This document shows positions 19,857-27,980 of a DNA stretch of 64,000 nucleotides, piece after piece. The stretch comes from Pseudomonas alloputida (GTDB taxonomy: Bacteria; Pseudomonadota; Gammaproteobacteria; Pseudomonadales; Pseudomonadaceae): contig NZ_CP128540.1 in assembly GCF_021283545.2 (NCBI RefSeq), positions 1,709,501 to 1,773,500 on the forward strand, given 5' to 3'. The notes below the pieces were generated by a model, which was not told the origin of the DNA, did no database searches, and saw only the letters and a program-made list of their open reading frames with translations. A program made the position numbers and the translations under genes. Each line of letters begins with the position of its first letter. The stretch's first letter is position 1.

Positions 19857-20600
19857 TCAATAATCGTCCTTGTCGAACCGCCGCGCCTCACGCTGCAGCT
19901 GGTACACGAAACTCTCGATCTTGCGCTGCGCCTGCCCGCTCAGGTTGTGGAAACGCACGCCGGCAAAGGTGGTGTTGATGCGCTCTTCATAGTGCAGATG
20001 ACGCAGCTCGACCATGGTGTCCACCAGGCCCAGTGGGTTGCCCGCCTTGAAGCGCTCATACACCTGGCCCAGTTGCAAGCGGTCTTCGACATTGCCTTCG
20101 AAGCGCAGTTTGCAGCCGGTGGCCGAGATATCCAGCAGCTTGCCTCGCATGGCGCCGTTGCCCTTGAGGTGAGCACCGTCAAGGATGATGTCGACCAGCT
20201 GCGATAGCTTCAGCGCGGCGCGGAAGGCGTTGCGGCGCTGGTGGTAGGTCACCTCTTGCGGCAGGGGGCCGCTGTAGCAGCGGTGGCCGTCGACTTCGCT
20301 GATTTTCAGCGCGTGATCGCATTCCCAGGCGATGCGTACACCATCGTGGAAGCCTTCGACACGGAAGTGCTCGCCGTTCTCGATGAATTTCTCGCCGTCA
20401 CGGGGGATCATCTCATCCAGTGCCAGGGTGTTGCTTTCGCGGTCCACGTGCACCACATAGCTCTGGAAGCGATGGCTGCGGTCGTGGAAGGTGATGATCA
20501 GGGGGTCGTGGCTTTCCTGCAGCTGCCGCAAGTTGGCCGCAATCTCCAAGGGGGTGCTCAACACCTTGGGTGGTTGCGGGGCATCGGATTCATTGAACAC
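19857..20600 (-). CDS. flgZ: PilZ-domain flagellar brake protein (YcgR-type)
   Basis: Binds c-di-GMP and acts at the flagellar motor to slow swimming. 247 aa: an N-terminal YcgR domain (about 10-115) and a C-terminal PilZ domain (about 125-240) with the c-di-GMP motifs QRRNAFR (RxxxR) and DISATGCKL (D/NxSxxG). The start is GTG 20600, preceded by GGAGAACAATAAGCT. It follows flgM and flgN on the minus strand, so it is likely co-transcribed from the FliA promoter upstream of flgM. Confidence 0.93.
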
Positions 20601-20679
20601 AGCTTATTGTTCTCCAGGCAAAAGCGACACACGCAAGTAACGGCATTTTGCCACTATGTTCTGTGCCTTGATAGAAAAA

Positions 20680-21147
20680 TCACACTTGGCTGAGCGCGCG
20701 CGGCTTGGCCAGCGGCGAGGTGCTGCCACGGCTATCGTAGAGCGAAGGCGAATCGCCGCCCTGAAGGATGCGGATCTGGTTGTTGGTGACGTGTTGCTGC
20801 ACCTGGATGATCCGGCCATTGGTCTGGTTGACCTGCTGGCAGTCGTCCATCAGTTGCGACAACATGTCGAGCCGCTGCAGCATCACATCACCATGGGGTG
20901 ACTGCGCAGCTACAGCCTGCACACCGGTGCGGTCGGCACTCAGGCCCAGGCTGCCGAGCAATTGGCTGCGGCGCTGGCCATGCTGCTCGAGCAAGATGAT
21001 CAACGACTGCTTGCGCGCCAGGATTTGCTCCAGCAGCGGCATGTCGCGGCCATGCAGGGCGATTGCTTCCTTGTGCAGAAGGTCGAGCAATTCCTGCATC
21101 GGGGCAATGTCATCTTCGATCAGTTGCAGCAAGGTGGTGTCGTGCAT
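20680..21147 (-). CDS. flgN: Flagellar export chaperone FlgN
   Basis: Cytoplasmic chaperone for the hook-junction proteins FlgK and FlgL. 155 aa, mostly helical with a coiled coil (about 5-100; LLEQILARKQSLIILLEQHG). The C-terminal 20 residues are disordered (Ser/Pro-rich). It starts 49 bp after flgM; flgZ follows. Assignment rests on FlgN-type sequence plus position. Confidence 0.9.
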   Translation of the reverse strand: MHDTTLLQLIEDDIAPMQELLDLLHKEAIALHGRDMPLLEQILARKQSLIILLEQHGQRRSQLLGSLGLSADRTGVQAVAAQSPHGDVMLQRLDMLSQLMDDCQQVNQTNGRIIQVQQHVTNNQIRILQGGDSPSLYDSRGSTSPLAKPRALSQV

Positions 21148-21196
21148 GGCTAACTCTTGGCTTTTCTGGCGTCCGTGAAGTCAGCGCGCCGTACGG

Positions 21197-21511
21197 TCAG
21201 CGCTGGGCTTCGAAATCAAGCAGTTTGCTGGCGACCCGGCCGGCATCGACCTGGTAGCTGCCGTCGGCGATCGCCTGCTTCAACTGGGCCACACGGGCGC
21301 TGTTGACCACGGGCTCGTCGCGCAGCTTGTCGCTGATCTTCTGCAACTGCTGTGCCTCTTGGCTGAGGTGTACCGCCTCTCCGCTGGCGCTGGTGTCTTT
21401 CACCGCTTCCTGGCTGGCTGCCGGTTTTTCGGCGCTGCCGGACGCGGTGTTGCCGCGCACGCCGCCCGTGACGGACGGAGAGTTATTCAAACGACTGAAG
21501 TCGATGACCAT
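21197..21511 (-). CDS. flgM: Anti-sigma-28 factor FlgM
   Basis: Binds FliA (sigma28) until it is secreted through the finished hook-basal body, which couples late gene expression to assembly. 104 aa; begins [10 protein letters not shown], has a disordered Ser/Ala/Glu N-terminal half, and a C-terminal FlgM domain (about 55-104) with [20 protein letters not shown] close-to-consensus FliA promoter lies 37 bp upstream, so FlgM is made partly under its own target sigma factor. HsbA (encoded below in this locus) binds FlgM in P. aeruginosa. Confidence 0.95.
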   Translation of the reverse strand: MVIDFSRLNNSPSVTGGVRGNTASGSAEKPAASQEAVKDTSASGEAVHLSQEAQQLQKISDKLRDEPVVNSARVAQLKQAIADGSYQVDAGRVASKLLDFEAQR

Positions 21512-21547
21512 GATCAGAAACCTCTGGGTATTTGGACGCTTGCCTTG

Positions 21548-21574
21548 TTTTCGGCCAACCCGATATAAACTTTA
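21548..21574 (-). promoter_or_regulatory. FliA (sigma28) promoter of flgM-flgN-flgZ
   Basis: On the minus strand: TAAAGTTT, 11-nt spacer, GCCGAAAA, matching TAAAGTTT-N11-GCCGATAA except for one position. It lies 37 bp upstream of the flgM start. Confidence 0.85.
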
Positions 21575-21675
21575 GGCACAAATGCATTGCCGCCTGTCGG
21601 CAAGCCCGCGAACCCGTGTTCTGACACAGTTTAGGAAAAGCGGTTCCTCACTGCCAGCGCAATCTGGTGGCTAGC

Positions 21676-22428
21676 CTACATACTGACCTCGACCTGGCCC
21701 GGGCCGGTCACCCTGGCCTTGACCACGCGTTTGGAATTGAGGTTGCGTACCCGAATCTGCTCGCTCAGGCCGCCCTTGCTCAAGGCTTCGCCCGGCATGC
21801 GCACACTCAGGCTGCCACTGCGGGCAATGATCACCACCTGGTCACCCTTGCGCACCACCTCGGCCTGTTCCAGATGTTGCGGGGTGAGCACCTGGTCGAT
21901 CACCGTGGGGCGCAGCATCTTCATGCCCACCGCCTGGTCCAGCTCGGTCAGAAAGCCCTGGCCCAGGGTGCCGACATCGCGCTCGCGCAGGGCCACGTCA
22001 CCTTCGCCGACCGTGTTGTCGCGCTTGAGCGGGCGGGTCACCACCACCACGTCGCGGAAAAGTCGCACGGTGGCCGGCACGAATACCGTCCACGGTGCTG
22101 CGCCGTTGCAGCGTATCCGTACCGTCACACGGCCCAGCGGCTGGGCCGGGCTTTCCAGTGAGGCGTCCAGCTGCTGGCTGCACAACGGCATGCGCAGGCG
22201 TGGGTCCAGCGGGTTGACCTGGATTTCATAGCGGCCGGCAGTCTGGGTGGTGGACAGATAATCTTCAACGGTGAATTCAAGAAACCCTTGGGTGACACCG
22301 ATAAGCTGTTCAGGCAAGGTGAACGCGTTCGCCACCGTGCGAACGCCGGGCATCAGCAGGCACAGCGTGGCCAGCGGGCCAGTCAGCAGGCGTGTCAATC
22401 GTCGGGAAAATGTCGTTTTCGTGTGCAT
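21676..22428 (-). CDS. flgA: Flagellar P-ring assembly chaperone FlgA
   Basis: Periplasmic chaperone needed to assemble the FlgI P ring. 250 aa from ATG 22428 (MHTKTTFSRRLTRLL); a TTG at 22437 is an alternative. Signal peptide (about 1-35), then FlgA N-terminal region and the C-terminal SAF-type domain (about 125-250; VVVVTRPLKRDNTVGEGDV, RVRNLNSKRVVKARV). Separate promoter from flgM: a sigma54-like site overlaps the intergenic region with cheV. The ATG falls very close to the predicted transcription start, so the message could be nearly leaderless. Confidence 0.93.
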   Translation of the reverse strand: MHTKTTFSRRLTRLLTGPLATLCLLMPGVRTVANAFTLPEQLIGVTQGFLEFTVEDYLSTTQTAGRYEIQVNPLDPRLRMPLCSQQLDASLESPAQPLGRVTVRIRCNGAAPWTVFVPATVRLFRDVVVVTRPLKRDNTVGEGDVALRERDVGTLGQGFLTELDQAVGMKMLRPTVIDQVLTPQHLEQAEVVRKGDQVVIIARSGSLSVRMPGEALSKGGLSEQIRVRNLNSKRVVKARVTGPGQVEVSM

Positions 22429-22433
22429 GACAC

Positions 22434-22460
22434 TCAAAAAAGCAAAGCCCGTGCCGACTC
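22434..22460 (+). promoter_or_regulatory. Candidate FliA promoter of cheV-cheR
   Basis: TCAAAAAA, 11-nt spacer, GCCGACTC, similar to the Pseudomonas FliA consensus (TCAAG...GCCGATAA). It lies 46 bp before cheV and overlaps the flgA sigma54-like site on the other strand. Confidence 0.5.
22441..22457 (-). promoter_or_regulatory. Candidate sigma54 promoter of flgA
   Basis: On the minus strand: CGGCACGGGCTTTGCT, with GG and GC exactly 10 nt apart as required for -24/-12. Other flagellar operons in the window have the same type of site. It overlaps the candidate cheV promoter. Confidence 0.55.
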
Positions 22461-22505
22461 GCTACCTGAGTTGCAACGAAAGGCTGAAACGTTAAGGAGT
22501 CTGGC

Positions 22506-23435
22506 ATGGCGGGTGTTATGGATTCGGTCAACCAGCGCACGCAGCTGGTGGGGCAGAATCGCCTGGAATTGCTGCTGTTCCGCCTCAATGGCGAACAGCT
22601 TTACGGCATCAATGTGTTCAAGGTCAGGGAAGTACTGCAATGCCCTGCGCTGACCCTGCTGCCCAAGGCGCACCCTGTGGTGCGTGGCGTTGCCAATATT
22701 CGCGGGGCGACCATCCCGATCCTCGACTTGTCGATGGCCACCGGGTTGCGGCCGTTGCAGGAAGACACACGCAACAGCTTCGTGATCATCACCGAGTACA
22801 ACACCAAGACCCAAGGCTTCCTGGTGCATTCGGTGGAGCGCATCGTCAACATGAACTGGGAAGAGATCCATCCGCCACCCAAGGGTACCGGCCGTGATCA
22901 CTACCTGACCGCTGTCACCCGGGTGGACAACCGCATGGTCGAGATCATCGACGTGGAGAAGGTGCTGGCCGAAGTGTCGCCGTCGTCCGAGTCGGTATCG
23001 GCCGGTGTGATCGATGCCGAAGTGCAGGACAAGGCGGTGTTGATGCGGGTGCTGACCGTCGATGACTCGTCGGTGGCGCGCAAGCAGGTCAGCCGTTGCC
23101 TGCAGACCGTAGGGGTCGAGGTGGTGGCGCTCAATGATGGCCGTCAGGCTCTGAACTACCTGCGTCAGCTGGTGGATGAGGGCAAAAAGCCGGAAGAAGA
23201 GTTCCTGATGATGATCTCGGACATTGAAATGCCGGAAATGGACGGTTATACGCTAACCGCAGAGATTCGCAGCGATCCGCGCATGCAAAAATTGCACATC
23301 TGCCTGCATACTTCGCTTTCCGGGGTGTTCAACCAGGCAATGGTCAAGAAGGTCGGTGCCGATGACTTCCTGGCCAAGTTCAAGCCGGATGACCTGGCCC
23401 AGCGGGTGGTCGACCGGATCAAGGCAGCGCATTGA
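22506..23435 (+). CDS. cheV: Chemotaxis coupling protein CheV (CheW-REC)
   Basis: Couples chemoreceptors to CheA and can be tuned by phosphorylation. 309 aa: a CheW domain (about 14-160; FRLNGEQLYGINVFKVREV, RGATIPILDLSMA) fused to a response-regulator receiver domain (about 180-308) with DDSSVARKQ and the phospho-acceptor D239 in MMISDIEMPEMDG. ATG 22506 is preceded by AAGGAG. cheR follows 52 bp later; the pair precedes flgB, as in other pseudomonads. Confidence 0.95.
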   Translation: MAGVMDSVNQRTQLVGQNRLELLLFRLNGEQLYGINVFKVREVLQCPALTLLPKAHPVVRGVANIRGATIPILDLSMATGLRPLQEDTRNSFVIITEYNTKTQGFLVHSVERIVNMNWEEIHPPPKGTGRDHYLTAVTRVDNRMVEIIDVEKVLAEVSPSSESVSAGVIDAEVQDKAVLMRVLTVDDSSVARKQVSRCLQTVGVEVVALNDGRQALNYLRQLVDEGKKPEEEFLMMISDIEMPEMDGYTLTAEIRSDPRMQKLHICLHTSLSGVFNQAMVKKVGADDFLAKFKPDDLAQRVVDRIKAAH

Positions 23436-23487
23436 AGCAGCCGGGGGCATGCCCTCCGGCACCAGTGATTGAAAAGAGGCGGCAGTA

Positions 23488-24315
23488 GTGTCTACGGGTA
23501 ATTTGGATTTCGAACAGTTCCGGGTCTTCCTGGAGAAAGCCTGTGGCATCCTGCTGGGCGAGAATAAGCAGTACCTGGTTTCCAGCCGTCTCAACAAGCT
23601 GATGGAACAACAGGGCATCAAGAGCCTGGGTGAGCTGGTGCAGCGCATTCAGGCCCAGCCGCGCGGCGGTTTGCGCGAGCAGGTGGTCGATGCCATGACC
23701 ACCAACGAGACCCTGTGGTTTCGCGACACCTACCCGTTCGAGGTGTTGAAGAACAAGGTGATCCCCGAGTTCATCCGCAACAACCCCGGCCAGCGCCTGC
23801 GCATGTGGTCGGCGGCCTGTTCGTCGGGGCAGGAGCCGTATTCCATTTCAATGGCGATCGACGAGTTCGAGCGCAGCAACCTCGGCCAGTTGAAGATGGG
23901 GGCGCAGATCGTCGCCACCGATCTCTCCGGCACCATGCTGACCAACTGCAAGACCGGCGAATACGACAGCCTGGCGATTGCCCGCGGCCTGTCCCAGGAA
24001 CGCCTGCAGCGCTACTTCGATCCAAAGGGGCCGGGGCGTTGGGCGGTCAAGCCGGCGATTCGCAGCCGTGTCGAGTTCCGCTCGTTCAACCTGCTCGACA
24101 GCTATGCCAGTCTGGGCAAGTTCGACATCGTGTTTTGTCGCAATGTGCTGATCTATTTCTCGGCGCAGGTGAAGAAGGACATCCTGCTGCGCATTCACAG
24201 TACCCTCAAGCCCGGTGGCTACCTGTTCCTCGGCGCCTCGGAAGCGCTGAACGGCTTGCCGGACCATTACCAGATGGTGCAGTGCAGCCCGGGGATCATC
24301 TACCAGGCCAAGTAA
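23488..24315 (+). CDS. cheR: Chemoreceptor methyltransferase CheR
   Basis: Methylates glutamates on chemoreceptors using S-adenosylmethionine during adaptation. 275 aa. N-terminal helical domain (about 1-75; LDFEQFRVFLEKACGILL), then the SAM-binding fold with MWSAACSSGQEPYSISM and the FCRNVLIYF motif. Start GTG 23488, with AGAGGCGGCAG upstream. Co-transcribed with cheV; a terminator follows. Confidence 0.95.
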   Translation: MSTGNLDFEQFRVFLEKACGILLGENKQYLVSSRLNKLMEQQGIKSLGELVQRIQAQPRGGLREQVVDAMTTNETLWFRDTYPFEVLKNKVIPEFIRNNPGQRLRMWSAACSSGQEPYSISMAIDEFERSNLGQLKMGAQIVATDLSGTMLTNCKTGEYDSLAIARGLSQERLQRYFDPKGPGRWAVKPAIRSRVEFRSFNLLDSYASLGKFDIVFCRNVLIYFSAQVKKDILLRIHSTLKPGGYLFLGASEALNGLPDHYQMVQCSPGIIYQAK

Positions 24316-24320
24316 GCACG

Positions 24321-24353
24321 AAGGCCGGTATCGAGAGATGCCGGCCTTTTTGT
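24321..24353 (+). terminator. Terminator after cheR
   Basis: AAGGCCGGTAT-CGAGAG-ATGCCGGCCTTTTTGT: GC-rich stem and T-run 6 bp after the cheR stop. Confidence 0.85.
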
Positions 24354-24383
24354 ATGCCTATCCGCTGTTCCTGCCGAGCTCCC

Positions 24384-24418
24384 CGTAGGAGCGGGTTTAC
24401 CCGCGAAGAGGCCGGCCC
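24384..24418 (+). repeat. REP sequence between cheR and flgB
   Basis: CGTAGGAGCGGGTTTACCCGCGAAGAGGCCGGCCC: same family as other copies in the window. The 321-bp gap cheR-flgB otherwise holds the terminator and the flgB sigma54 promoter. Confidence 0.85.
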
Positions 24419-24572
24419 AGGAAAACACTGACGTCAATTTTTTGTTTTGCCGCTTTTGCCGCCCATCAATTGCCGCTTTTGTCACCTCAGGCGGAAGGCC
24501 TTTGCCGCTTTTCTGGCATCAATCTGACAGTACCGCGCCGCAAAACCCCATAAATACGGGCTTTCCAGTGGT

Positions 24573-24588
24573 TGGCACAGCCCTTGCT
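24573..24588 (+). promoter_or_regulatory. Sigma54 promoter of flgBCDE
   Basis: TGGCACAGCCCTTGCT: TGGCAC, 5 nt, TTGCT, a consensus -24/-12 element 49 bp upstream of flgB. Expected to need FleQ or FleR as enhancer-binding activator. Confidence 0.88.
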
Positions 24589-24636
24589 ATGCCTTGCTCA
24601 ACGAAATTCCGGTCAACCTCTGAAGGTTTCCCTGAC

Positions 24637-25047
24637 ATGAGCATCAGCTTCGACAAGGCGCTTGGTATTCACGAAAAAGCACTGGGCTTCCGCGCCCAGC
24701 GCGCTGAAGTGCTGGCCAACAACATCGCCAACGCCGACACGCCCAACTACAAGGCCCGTGACATGGACTTCGCCTCGGTGCTCGCAGCCGAAAGCGACAA
24801 GCAGCAGAGCGGCGGCCGCTTCAACCTTGACCGGACCAACAGCCGGCACATCGAAGCTGAGGGCCTGGCCATGGCCGATGAAACCCTCAAGTACCGCACG
24901 CCGCTGCAGCCGTCGATCGACCAGAACACCGTGGATGCGCAGATCGAACAATCGAACTACACGGAAAACGCGATTGGCTTCCAGGCCAGCTTCACCTTGC
25001 TCAACAGTAAATTCAAAGGGCTGGTTTCCGCCCTGCGGGGAGAATGA
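24637..25047 (+). CDS. flgB: Flagellar proximal rod protein FlgB
   Basis: Proximal rod subunit exported through the flagellar type III apparatus to span the periplasm. 136 aa from ATG 24637 (MSISFDKALGIHEKALGFRA); a longer frame from 24442 lacks conservation. Characteristic rod signature LANNIANADTPNYKARD near residue 27-43 and a C-terminal helix typical of axial proteins. First gene of flgBCDE; overlaps or touches flgC. Confidence 0.96.
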   Translation: MSISFDKALGIHEKALGFRAQRAEVLANNIANADTPNYKARDMDFASVLAAESDKQQSGGRFNLDRTNSRHIEAEGLAMADETLKYRTPLQPSIDQNTVDAQIEQSNYTENAIGFQASFTLLNSKFKGLVSALRGE

Positions 25048-25049
25048 CC

Positions 25050-25493
25050 ATGTCCCTTTCCAGTGTCTTCAACATTGCCGGTAGCGGCATGAGCGCACAG
25101 AACACGCGTCTGAACACCGTGGCGTCCAACATCGCCAACGCCGAGACCGTGTCTTCGAGCATCGACCAGACGTACCGCGCCCGCCACCCGGTGTTCGCCA
25201 CCACCTTCCAGAATGCGCAGGCCGGTAGCAGCCAGTCGCTGTTCGAAGACCAGGGCGAGGCAGGGCAGGGCGTGCAGGTAAAAGGCATCGTCGAAGACCA
25301 GAGCACCCTTGAAGCACGCTACGAGCCGAACCACCCGGCGGCGAACAAGGACGGCTACGTCTACTACCCGAACGTCAATGTGGTCGAGGAGATGGCTGAC
25401 ATGATCTCCGCCAGCCGCGCGTTTCAGACCAACGCTGAACTGATGAACACGGCCAAGAACATGATGCAGAAAGTGCTGACCCTGGGGCAGTGA
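25050..25493 (+). CDS. flgC: Flagellar proximal rod protein FlgC
   Basis: Rod subunit polymerising with FlgB and FlgF. 147 aa from ATG 25050 (MSLSSVFNIAGSGMSAQ), with GGGGAGAA upstream; ATG 25044 is the other option and overlaps the flgB stop. N-terminal axial signature VASNIANAETVSS; C-terminal NVNVVEEMADMISASRAFQ motif shared by rod proteins. Confidence 0.96.
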   Translation: MSLSSVFNIAGSGMSAQNTRLNTVASNIANAETVSSSIDQTYRARHPVFATTFQNAQAGSSQSLFEDQGEAGQGVQVKGIVEDQSTLEARYEPNHPAANKDGYVYYPNVNVVEEMADMISASRAFQTNAELMNTAKNMMQKVLTLGQ

Positions 25494-25505
25494 TAGGAAG
25501 CCGAC

Positions 25506-26207
25506 ATGACCACCACCAATTCCACTACAGACGTCGGCAGCGCATACCTGACCTCGCTGCAGAAGCAGACGTCCAAGACTGACAGCTCTACCGGCGCCGC
25601 CGGCAGCGCGCTGGGCAAGGACGCGTTCCTGCAGTTGCTGGTCACCCAGATGCAGAACCAGAACCCGCTCGACCCGCAGGAAAACGGCGAGTTCGTGGCC
25701 CAGTTGGCGCAGTTCAGCAGCCTGGAAAGCATGCAGTCGCTGAACGACGCTGTGACCTACATCGCGGCCGGGCTGCAATCTTCCCAGGCCTTGCAGGCCT
25801 CCTCGCTGGTCGGGCGCAATGTCATTGTCCAGACCGACAAGGCTGTGGTCGATACCAGCAAGGACATGAAGGGCTCGGTCAACCTGACGTCGTCCAGTAC
25901 CTCCACCTCGGTGGGGATCTACGACAAGGACGACAAGCTGGTGCGCACCATCGAACTCGGTACCCAGAAGTCTGGCAGCATCGACTTTACCTGGGATGGC
26001 CTGAACGATGACGGTGAAGTCGCGGCCGCCGGGACCTACACCTTCAAGGCCACCGCCTCGATCGATGGCAAGGCCACGGCCATGACCACCAACCTGCCGG
26101 CCTCGGTTACCAGTGTGACCATGGGTAGCAACGGTTCGGAGATGACGCTCAACCTGGCCGGGCTGGGCAGTGTTGCGCTTTCCAAAATCCAAAGCATCGG
26201 CATCTAG
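25506..26207 (+). CDS. flgD: Hook-capping / hook scaffold protein FlgD
   Basis: Caps the growing hook and is needed for FlgE polymerisation. 233 aa. N-terminal capping segment KDAFLQLLVTQMQNQNPLDP (about 38-57) is diagnostic; the C-terminal part (about 110-225) has FlgD Ig-like/Tudor-like regions (FTWDGLNDDGEVAAAGTY). Third gene of flgBCDE, 12 bp after flgC. Confidence 0.95.
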   Translation: MTTTNSTTDVGSAYLTSLQKQTSKTDSSTGAAGSALGKDAFLQLLVTQMQNQNPLDPQENGEFVAQLAQFSSLESMQSLNDAVTYIAAGLQSSQALQASSLVGRNVIVQTDKAVVDTSKDMKGSVNLTSSSTSTSVGIYDKDDKLVRTIELGTQKSGSIDFTWDGLNDDGEVAAAGTYTFKATASIDGKATAMTTNLPASVTSVTMGSNGSEMTLNLAGLGSVALSKIQSIGI

Positions 26208-26235
26208 GGCCTGAGCAAAACGACAGGAGTTACAC

Positions 26236-27558
26236 ATGTCTTTCAATATCGGCCTTAGCGGCCTCTATGCAGCAAACAAGGCCCTGAACGTTACCGGCAA
26301 CAACATTGCCAACGTTGCCACCACCGGCTTCAAGTCGTCGCGTGCCGAGTTCGCCGACCAGTACTCCAACTCCATTCGCGGCACCAGCGCGGGCAAGACC
26401 GTGATCGGCACCGGGGTAAAGACTGCCGCGGTGTCGCAGCTGTTCACGCCAGGCAATATCAACGCCACCGGCCAGGCGCTGGACATGGCTATCGATGGCA
26501 ACGGCTTCTTTGCCCTGAACGACAACGGCTCGAAGATCTACACCCGTGCGGGCGCTTTCTACAGCGACAAGGCCGGTTATGTGGTGAATGCTTCGGGTGC
26601 CAACCTGCAGGGTTATGCGGTCGGCGAGGACGGCAAGATCATCCAGGGCATCCTGACTGACCTGCAGATCGATACTTCCAACCTGACGCCGAAGCCGACC
26701 AGCCTCATCACCGAGAAGATCAACCTGAACTCGGCTGCGACCTCCCCGTCGGTGACGCCCTTCGATCCCACCAATGCCAGTTCCTACAACTTCACGTTCA
26801 ATACCCCGGTGTTCGACAGCCAGGGTAATGAACACCAGATGAACCAGTACTTCATCAAGGACGACGCGACCAATACCTGGTCCATGCACACCACTATCGA
26901 TGGCCGCAACCCGGCCAATCCGGCCTCCACCACGCCGCTGGTCAACGCCGTGCCGTTCAAGTCCGATGGTACGCTGGACAAGGATGCAATGACTGCGGGT
27001 GACGTCGCGGGCGGCCTGAGCATTGGCGAAGACAAGATCTTCCAGCTCAACGACTGGATCCCGGCGCAGAAAAACGCCGCTGGAGAGTGGTCGGCCAATG
27101 GCGCCATCGCCAACGCGGACGGTGTGAAGCTGGACATGCTGGGTGCCACCCAATACAACGCGTCGTCCGCAGAAATCGCCAAAACCCAGGATGGCTTCGC
27201 CACCGGTGAGCTGTCGGGGCTGAGCATCGACCAGAACGGCTACCTGTTTGCCAGCTTCACCAACGGCAAGGACAAGGTGATCGGCCAGGTGGCGATTGCC
27301 AACTTCGCCAACCTGCAGGGCCTGACGCCGATTGGCGGTACCAACTGGAAAGAGTCCTATGCCTCGGGCGTGCCGGTGATCGGCGCTCCGGACACCGGTA
27401 CCCTCGGCCAGATTTCCGGTGGTGCCCTGGAGGACTCCAACGTCGACCTGACCGGCGAGCTGGTAAACCTGATCAAGGCGCAGAGCAACTACCAGGCCAA
27501 TGCCAAGACCATTTCCACTGAAAGCACCATCATGCAGACCATCATTCAGATGACCTGA
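26236..27558 (+). CDS. flgE: Flagellar hook protein FlgE
   Basis: Builds the universal-joint hook outside the cell. 440 aa. N-terminal D0 region IGLSGLYAANKALNVTGNNI (about 3-22) with the rod/hook signature ATTGFKSSRAEF; central D1/D2 regions; C-terminal LVNLIKAQSNYQANAKTI. Last gene of flgBCDE; 70 bp later comes a small secreted-protein gene. Confidence 0.95.
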   Translation: MSFNIGLSGLYAANKALNVTGNNIANVATTGFKSSRAEFADQYSNSIRGTSAGKTVIGTGVKTAAVSQLFTPGNINATGQALDMAIDGNGFFALNDNGSKIYTRAGAFYSDKAGYVVNASGANLQGYAVGEDGKIIQGILTDLQIDTSNLTPKPTSLITEKINLNSAATSPSVTPFDPTNASSYNFTFNTPVFDSQGNEHQMNQYFIKDDATNTWSMHTTIDGRNPANPASTTPLVNAVPFKSDGTLDKDAMTAGDVAGGLSIGEDKIFQLNDWIPAQKNAAGEWSANGAIANADGVKLDMLGATQYNASSAEIAKTQDGFATGELSGLSIDQNGYLFASFTNGKDKVIGQVAIANFANLQGLTPIGGTNWKESYASGVPVIGAPDTGTLGQISGGALEDSNVDLTGELVNLIKAQSNYQANAKTISTESTIMQTIIQMT

Positions 27559-27628
27559 TGATTGTATTGGCTTTGGTGTTTGTAATTGGGGCCGCAAAGC
27601 GGCCCCAAGAATGTGAAGGTTCACGCGA

Positions 27629-27820
27629 ATGAAGCGGCTGTCGTTACTGGCCTTGTTCCCCTTGCTGGTGCTGGTTCTGCCTGCCCCCGCTGCCCCCGCC
27701 CCGTTCTATCAATGGCAAAGCCTGGTCACCGGCCGCTACCTGTGTTCGGCCCACAACCCGGGCAAAGGCTGGGTGCGCCACTCTGGCCCCTACAACAACG
27801 CCGCCTGCCGCGCCCATTGA
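27629..27820 (+). CDS. Small secreted protein of unknown function
   Basis: 63 aa, not a known flagellar component. Clear signal peptide: basic MKR, hydrophobic core LSLLALFPLLVLVLPAP, then AAPAP; cleavage around residue 22-24 would leave about 40 residues rich in aromatic and Gly residues (FYQWQSLVTGRYLCSAHNPG) with two cysteines, C39 and C60, which could form a disulfide. GAAGG lies upstream of the ATG. It sits between flgE and the flgF sigma54 promoter, so it could be read through from flgBCDE. I do not recognise a family. Confidence 0.7.
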   Translation: MKRLSLLALFPLLVLVLPAPAAPAPFYQWQSLVTGRYLCSAHNPGKGWVRHSGPYNNAACRAH

Positions 27821-27915
27821 GCAAGCCCTTGCCGCAGGCGGCAAACATCCGCCGACAAACTGACGGTTATTGCCCCTTGCCGCGCTGAAAGCCCCGTAAA
27901 CCGGGTGTTTCAGAC

Positions 27916-27933
27916 TTGGTTCAATTATTGCTT
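27916..27933 (+). promoter_or_regulatory. Sigma54 promoter of flgFGHIJKL
   Basis: TTGGTTCAATTATTGCTT: GG and GC 10 nt apart; -12 half is consensus TTGCT, -24 half deviates (TGGTTC). It lies 48 bp before the flgF start. Confidence 0.75.
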
Positions 27934-27980
27934 GGAACCTGCCCAGTGACAGCGCGGCAGCTACGCGCAGAGGAGAAACT

